A stretch of DNA of 9,658 bases from an uncultured Parasphingopyxis sp. (GTDB lineage Bacteria; Pseudomonadota; Alphaproteobacteria; Sphingomonadales; Sphingomonadaceae). Where the stretch lies: contig CAJQMX010000303.1 of assembly GCA_905479515.1 (NCBI GenBank), positions 1 to 9,658 on the forward strand, given 5' to 3'. Below, in pieces: positions 5,879 through 9,658 of this stretch; the stretch's first letter is position 1, and every line of letters starts with the position of its first letter. The notes below the pieces were generated by a model. The model ran no database searches. It saw nothing but the letters and a program-made list of their open reading frames with translations, and was not told the origin of the DNA. A program made the position numbers and the translations under genes.

Positions 5879-7069
5879 TTAGCTGAGGGTTAAAATGTCA
5901 TTGGGCAGATCAAAGCTTGCCTTTGCACAGTTCAGCATATTGCGATCCCAATTGACGCCGATCTGTTGCATCATTGCACAGAGGTCACGATGATGCCGCT
6001 GAATGGCATCGTCCGTCAGGACGCTCCGCATTCCGAGGTTTTTTACAATCCGATTGGCCCCCTTCATGCACAAATGTGCTGCATAAGTTCGGTCACGCAA
6101 AATCGAGATTTGCGCTTCCTTCCCGATTGGTTGCCCCGAAGTGCCTTCGGCGATCTGCCTTTGAACAACCGAGTCCGTCAGACTTTTGGCGGCGCCGATT
6201 TCGGCTGACGCTTCGGCATATTCCAGCATGGTCTGCGGATCATCGAGACTGAGACCCATTTGTCCTTTTGCCATCATCTCTTCAAATTCGCGTAAAATTT
6301 CTTCGGCCGTCCCCATGATCGGCCCCATCAGGTTTGTGCCTGAAAACGGGCGCATGGATTCCGTGCTCAGATAATGTCGATTAATCTTCGAACCGGGGGG
6401 ATTGGCAGCATACATATCTGCTAATGAAATCACCCGATAGGACGGTATGAATATCTTGTCTGCAAATACGGTTTTCGAGCCGGTTCCGCGCATACCGCTG
6501 ACAAACCAGTCATCTTCGATCATCAATTCTTCTTTTGGAATGAGAAAATAGGATTGGCGGGCATCGCCGGTGATCGAGGCGCGCAAAAGAGCCCAACTGG
6601 CATGGTCAATGCCGCTTGAAAAGCTCCAGCGACCGGTCAGAATATAACCGTCTGGCTTCTCCGAAATTTCGACGTCACGAATAACCGATCCGGTCGAGAC
6701 CAAAACATCTGGCCCATTCCCCCAAACATCTTCCTGCGCTCTGGGATCCATTCGAGAGATGTAGATCGGATGCGAACCGACGACACATGCTATCCACGAT
6801 GTTGAGCCGCATCCCCGAGACAGCGCGCGACCGACCGCAATCTGGTCACCCCATTCCGACTCAAAGCCGCCAAATTTTTGCGGAACAAACAGTCGCAAAA
6901 GACCCTTTTCGCGCATTTCATTCATGGTCTCCACCGGCAAAATGCGGTTTTTCTCGGTTTCGACTGCGCGTGCGCGCAAATTCTTCTCCAATTGCTGACC
7001 AAGCGTATATAACTGATCGGCATCCAGGCGTTCATCGCTGGCGATTGCGTTCACAGCTACATTCATCAT
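5879..7069 (-). CDS. Flavin-dependent monooxygenase, acyl-CoA dehydrogenase fold (HsaA-like, group D)
   Basis: A 396-residue protein, normal length for the group. The features are an N-terminal helical domain with 'FVPQKFGG' (61-68), the 'GCGSTSWIACVVGSH' helix (86-100) typical of group D monooxygenases, a central beta domain with 'GRWSFSSGIDHASW' (146-159; flavin-contacting in HsaA-type enzymes) and 'GMRGTGS' (192-198), and a C-terminal four-helix domain with 'RHHRD' (358-362) and 'GVNWDRN' (371-377). Relatives use reduced FMN or FAD from a separate reductase to hydroxylate aromatic or heteroaromatic rings (HsaA, HpaB-type C2 enzymes, DszC, IifC). No reductase gene is in the window. A true acyl-CoA dehydrogenase role is less likely given the 'GSTSW' and 'FSSG' motifs. 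Two tandem ATGs (7069 and 7066) follow AGGAG; the spacings are five and eight bases, so Met2 may be the real start. It is the first gene of an operon with the shorter paralogue. Confidence 0.78.
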   Translation of the reverse strand: MMNVAVNAIASDERLDADQLYTLGQQLEKNLRARAVETEKNRILPVETMNEMREKGLLRLFVPQKFGGFESEWGDQIAVGRALSRGCGSTSWIACVVGSHPIYISRMDPRAQEDVWGNGPDVLVSTGSVIRDVEISEKPDGYILTGRWSFSSGIDHASWALLRASITGDARQSYFLIPKEELMIEDDWFVSGMRGTGSKTVFADKIFIPSYRVISLADMYAANPPGSKINRHYLSTESMRPFSGTNLMGPIMGTAEEILREFEEMMAKGQMGLSLDDPQTMLEYAEASAEIGAAKSLTDSVVQRQIAEGTSGQPIGKEAQISILRDRTYAAHLCMKGANRIVKNLGMRSVLTDDAIQRHHRDLCAMMQQIGVNWDRNMLNCAKASFDLPNDILTLS

Positions 7070-7074
7070 CGATA

Positions 7075-7079
7075 CTCCT
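7075..7079 (-). promoter_or_regulatory. Ribosome binding site of the HsaA-like gene
   Basis: On the minus strand AGGAG stands five bases before the ATG at 7069 and eight bases before the second ATG at 7066. The spacing favours the second ATG slightly. Confidence 0.65.
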
Positions 7080-7088
7080 GTTCGGTAG

Positions 7089-7108
7089 ATGTTATAATAC
7101 TATAACAT
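7089..7108. promoter_or_regulatory. Near-perfect 20-base palindromic operator
   Basis: Plus-strand ATGTTATAATACTATAACAT is an inverted repeat with one mismatched pair near the centre. Read on the minus strand it agrees with the palindrome at 2074-2093 at 17 of 20 positions and occupies the same place relative to -35 and -10. A further perfect 10-base palindrome, CATTATAATG, overlaps it at 7106-7115 within the promoter spacer. Likely binding site of the same repressor. Confidence 0.68.
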
Positions 7109-7121
7109 TATAATGAGTCAA
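7094..7121 (-). promoter_or_regulatory. Sigma-70-type promoter of the ACAD-like operon
   Basis: On the minus strand the -35 box TTGACT occupies 7121-7116, followed by a 16-base spacer and the -10 box TATTAT at 7099-7094. The expected transcription start near 7087 leaves a leader of only about 18 bases. The layout is the same as for the promoter at 2061-2088, including the position of the -10 box inside a palindrome. Confidence 0.68.
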
Positions 7122-7177
7122 CCTGTTTGTCCGTAGATTCACTTTTGCAAAAAAGTAAAAGGACCGGAGACTCCATT

Positions 7178-7211
7178 CCAAAAGAAAAGCGCGGTGTTGA
7201 AACACCGCGCT
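7178..7211 (-). terminator. Intrinsic terminator of the receptor-cytochrome operon
   Basis: AGCGCGGTGT (7188-7197) and ACACCGCGCT (7202-7211) form a perfect 10-base-pair stem with a four-base loop. On the minus strand it is followed by TTTTCTTTT (7187-7179). It begins 32 bases beyond the cytochrome stop codon and separates that unit from the promoter of the ACAD-like operon. Confidence 0.85.
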
Positions 7212-7243
7212 CAGAAATCAACAAAACGGATGGTCTATCGCAT

Positions 7244-7678
7244 TCAGCAACCGCCAGATCCTGTCGCCGATTTCAAATATCCGATTAGATTCACACGCTC
7301 TTGCTGCGAACTCAAACCTGAAAATATCATCTTTGTGCCTGGCGTGAAGCGAGATGGCTTTGCCAGAAAATCGTCGAGATTTTCATCATTCCATTTGGGT
7401 GCTTTTGTACGGAAAGCATTTGAATATTTATAGCCGGTTGCGCCCAGTGCTGGGCGGTTAAACATGTTGCCGAGATTCGGACCGACGCGATGCTTTTCGC
7501 CCCGAGGCAATGTGTGGCATGCGGCGCACTTCAGATATGACCGCTTACCATTTGTAATATCCGCAACATATGTACCCCCATTGACCTTGATCGAACAGGT
7601 CGTCGCGGCCCCGTTGGCCGCGACGCCGGTTAAAGCAATGCCTATGGTGGCACAAAACAACAATTTTTTAATGACCAT
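7244..7678 (-). CDS. Secreted mono-haem class I cytochrome c
   Basis: A 144-residue periplasmic electron carrier. The N-terminus MVIKK plus a hydrophobic stretch and 'GVAANGA' before ATTC is a good Sec signal peptide, cleaved near residue 24. The haem-attachment motif CAACH is at 51-55, with His55 as axial ligand; 'VGPNLGNMFNR' (65-75) is typical of mitochondrial-type cytochrome c/c2, and Met117 in 'GTKMIFSGL' is the sixth ligand. Mature Cys28 near the start and Cys144 as the last residue are unusual and could form a disulfide. I chose the ATG at 7678 because it gives a standard signal peptide and lies 13 bases after the receptor stop; an earlier start at 7711 would overlap the receptor gene and add 11 charged residues before the signal. 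The gene is cotranscribed with the TonB-dependent receptor and ends at the terminator at 7178-7211. Its redox partner is not identified in the window. Confidence 0.85.
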   Translation of the reverse strand: MVIKKLLFCATIGIALTGVAANGAATTCSIKVNGGTYVADITNGKRSYLKCAACHTLPRGEKHRVGPNLGNMFNRPALGATGYKYSNAFRTKAPKWNDENLDDFLAKPSRFTPGTKMIFSGLSSQQERVNLIGYLKSATGSGGC

Positions 7679-7691
7679 CACTTCTACTACT

Positions 7692-9658
7692 TTAGAACTT
7701 CTTCGTGACACTTAAACCAAACTGCCGCGGCTCTTGCAGAATAGCACTGAAGGATCGCTGTACCGCAATACCTGCTTGCGCACCTATCGGTAGATAGGAA
7801 GGTGCATCGAAACGCACTGTCCGCAATACTGAAACAGGCGACCGGTCTTGCGTTACGTTTGTAGCAAACAACTCAAGCTTCCAGTCTTCGTTCATTACGC
7901 CAGCTCTCAAATTGAGAAGTTCGCGTGATCCACTGGACGCCTGACCATAGATTGACGCAAACTGCTCACCTACCCAGCTGTAGTCACCGCGGAAGAACCA
8001 ACCCCAGTCGTCAGTAATATCACCGGTCAGGGTATTGGTGAGGCTGAAGGTCCATTTGGGGTTGCCTGGCAACGGGGTCCCCGAAACAAGAGCCCCTGCA
8101 GCGGTTGCAGGGAAACCAAAACCTAATGCTTCCGCCACTTCGCTGCCGCTGCCAACAACTTCATAGCTTTTGATTTCGCCATGATTATAGGCAGCCGTTG
8201 CCTGCACATTCCAGAAATCCGGGATAATCTCCATTGCGGCTTCCGCTTCGAAACCCTGAATTTTCGAACGCCCGACATTGTCGGTATAGGTCATGGCCAC
8301 CGCACATGTCGGAGGACTGCATTGCTGGGTTAACTGCTGGTTATCCCAATCCATCGTATATGCCGCCAAGGCAAATTGCAGGCGATTGTCAAAGACACTA
8401 CCCTTTACGCCGATTTCCCATGTTTCAATGCTCTCTTCGTCAATTGGAATCAGGTTTGACGGCAAGCCTATACGAGTATTGAATGACCCCGGTTTGTTGC
8501 CTCGCGCATATACACCGTAAAGGAGGATGCCTTGCATCGGGGTCACATCGATCGTAACCCGCGGCAACGTTGCTTTAAAGACAGCACGGAACTGATCTGT
8601 TCCCTGATGCAATGAAATTTGATCCCGTTGCGTGCGCACTTCACCGGTAACCGTCAACCAGTCAACCGGTGTAAATTCCGCAGCACCGAGCAATGCGAGA
8701 TTTTCTTCCGAGTATGTTCCGCGATCTTCGGGAATATAAGTAGCGGTCTCGTTCCGATCAGACGTAAAGAAATAGCCCCCTACAGTCAGTTCGAGAAAGT
8801 CGCCGAAAGACCGCCGAACCCGAATTTCCTGTGAAAAATCTTCCCAGTCACGACTAATATCGACTGCACCGCCATTGGGTAGCAGAGGCGAGCTTACCAC
8901 CGCACGATTCGTCGCATCCGAACCCCACCGTTCATCCTCAGTCTGATATGAACTGATCAGCTGGACAATCGTCGAATCGAAATCGAGATTGGTGATTAAA
9001 GCGATACGCAAGCTTTCGCGATCCGTGCCTGCTTCGCCGCCAACATAGCCTTCGCTACCCCGGCTTCCCGGATATTGATATTGTCCGGTTGAGCCTGCTG
9101 GCGCCGGGATTGCGCGGGTAATATTTTTTATGTCGTTATAATCAATGTTGATCACGCCACAATAATATTGCCGCGGGGTCGACAGGTTGCAATTGTTGAA
9201 TTCCGGCCCCTGCGTATATATGCCGATAGGATCAGCCTTGCTTTCGGAATACGTCGCACGCAAATAAATGTCGGCTACCGAAGATTTGAAACGCAGGCCG
9301 AAGGTTCCAGAGTAGGATTCTTTCCCACCCATATCCTTCCGATTTTCATAGGCGTTGTAAAAAAGGCTATCCTGATTGAAATATCCGCCACCGGCCAGGA
9401 ACGAGAAATTGTCATTCAATGGCCCGGAGACATAGCCGCTAGCCGAATATTCATCCAAAGTTGCAGCTGTTACCTTGACCTGCCCTTCCCAAGTATCGGA
9501 TGGCCGACGCGTTACATAGTTAACTGCACCAGCGAGCGTTCCGCGCCCGAACTGGGTACTTTGAGGACCTTTGACGACCTCGACACGCTCCAGATTATCC
9601 AGTTCCAGCGCGGTAACCGGCCCGGAAACGTAGACGCCATCAACAAAAACACCGGCGT
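7692..9658 (-). CDS. TonB-dependent outer-membrane receptor (5' end outside window)
   Basis: Outer-membrane active transporter energised by TonB-ExbBD. The reading frame is open to the right edge of the window, giving about 654 visible residues. The segment at 9459-9658 encodes the end of the plug domain: 'VFVDGVYV', 'NLERVEVVKGPQSTQFGRGT' and 'LAGAVNYVTRRP' match the TonB plug pattern closely. The rest is the 22-strand barrel, with 'YARGNKPGSFN' as found in sphingomonad receptors, 'NPKWTFSLTNTLTG' and a C-terminal 'GLSVTKKF' ending in Phe, as needed for barrel assembly. Cys pairs in predicted loops ('NCNLSTPRQYYC', 'QCSPPTC') may form disulfides. No ATG occurs near 9458; the codon there is TTG inside the gene. 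The N-terminal signal, TonB box and first part of the plug lie outside. Such receptors in sphingomonads often import aromatic or hydrophobic compounds and siderophores; the substrate here is unknown. Confidence 0.92.
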   Translation of the reverse strand, partial: AGVFVDGVYVSGPVTALELDNLERVEVVKGPQSTQFGRGTLAGAVNYVTRRPSDTWEGQVKVTAATLDEYSASGYVSGPLNDNFSFLAGGGYFNQDSLFYNAYENRKDMGGKESYSGTFGLRFKSSVADIYLRATYSESKADPIGIYTQGPEFNNCNLSTPRQYYCGVINIDYNDIKNITRAIPAPAGSTGQYQYPGSRGSEGYVGGEAGTDRESLRIALITNLDFDSTIVQLISSYQTEDERWGSDATNRAVVSSPLLPNGGAVDISRDWEDFSQEIRVRRSFGDFLELTVGGYFFTSDRNETATYIPEDRGTYSEENLALLGAAEFTPVDWLTVTGEVRTQRDQISLHQGTDQFRAVFKATLPRVTIDVTPMQGILLYGVYARGNKPGSFNTRIGLPSNLIPIDEESIETWEIGVKGSVFDNRLQFALAAYTMDWDNQQLTQQCSPPTCAVAMTYTDNVGRSKIQGFEAEAAMEIIPDFWNVQATAAYNHGEIKSYEVVGSGSEVAEALGFGFPATAAGALVSGTPLPGNPKWTFSLTNTLTGDITDDWGWFFRGDYSWVGEQFASIYGQASSGSRELLNLRAGVMNEDWKLELFATNVTQDRSPVSVLRTVRFDAPSYLPIGAQAGIAVQRSFSAILQEPRQFGLSVTKKF

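Noticed and set aside
7141..7156. Small AT-rich hairpin ACTTTT-GCAA-AAAAGT
   Set aside because: Only six weak pairs; it lies between the strong terminator and the ACAD-like promoter and has no clear role.

Overview
The window looks like a stretch of an alphaproteobacterial chromosome, most probably from the order Sphingomonadales. The evidence is moderate GC, a large TonB-dependent receptor of the kind sphingomonads use for hydrophobic or aromatic compounds, and catabolic flavoproteins grouped around it. The assignment rests on style and not on a marker gene, so it is tentative. No rRNA, tRNA, CRISPR array or transposase was found.

Layout, left to right. (1) The 3' part of an MntP-type manganese exporter gene (+), cut by the window start, followed by about 310 bases without a credible gene. 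(2) A 425-residue MFS exporter (+). (3) A two-gene operon (+), 2145-4526, encoding a cytoplasmic beta-propeller protein of SMP-30/NHL style and an FAD-dependent oxidoreductase of the fumarate reductase / 3-ketosteroid dehydrogenase superfamily. (4) A convergent gap, 4527-4815. (5) A two-gene operon (-), 7069 to 4816, encoding a full-length flavin-dependent monooxygenase of the acyl-CoA dehydrogenase fold (HsaA-like) and a shorter, divergent paralogue. (6) A second minus-strand unit: a TonB-dependent receptor that runs off the right edge, then a secreted mono-haem cytochrome c, ended by a clear intrinsic terminator at 7178-7211.

The most informative signal is regulatory. The two flavoprotein operons face each other and start from promoters built to the same plan: TTGACA or TTGACT, a 16-base spacer, then TATTAT, with the -10 box inside a 20-base palindrome. 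The palindrome at 2074-2093 (ACGTTATAATATTATAACGT) is perfect. The one at 7089-7108 has a single mismatched pair and agrees with the first at 17 of 20 positions. The four genes are therefore probably one regulon under one repressor that is not encoded in the window.

Taken together, the region reads as an accessory catabolic module. The outer-membrane receptor would take up a substrate, the FAD dehydrogenase and the paired ACAD-fold proteins would desaturate or hydroxylate it, the beta-propeller may act on a lactone-like intermediate or serve as a scaffold, and the MFS protein could export product or substrate. The substrate cannot be named from sequence. Several members lack residues expected of their best-known relatives, so the chemistry may be new.
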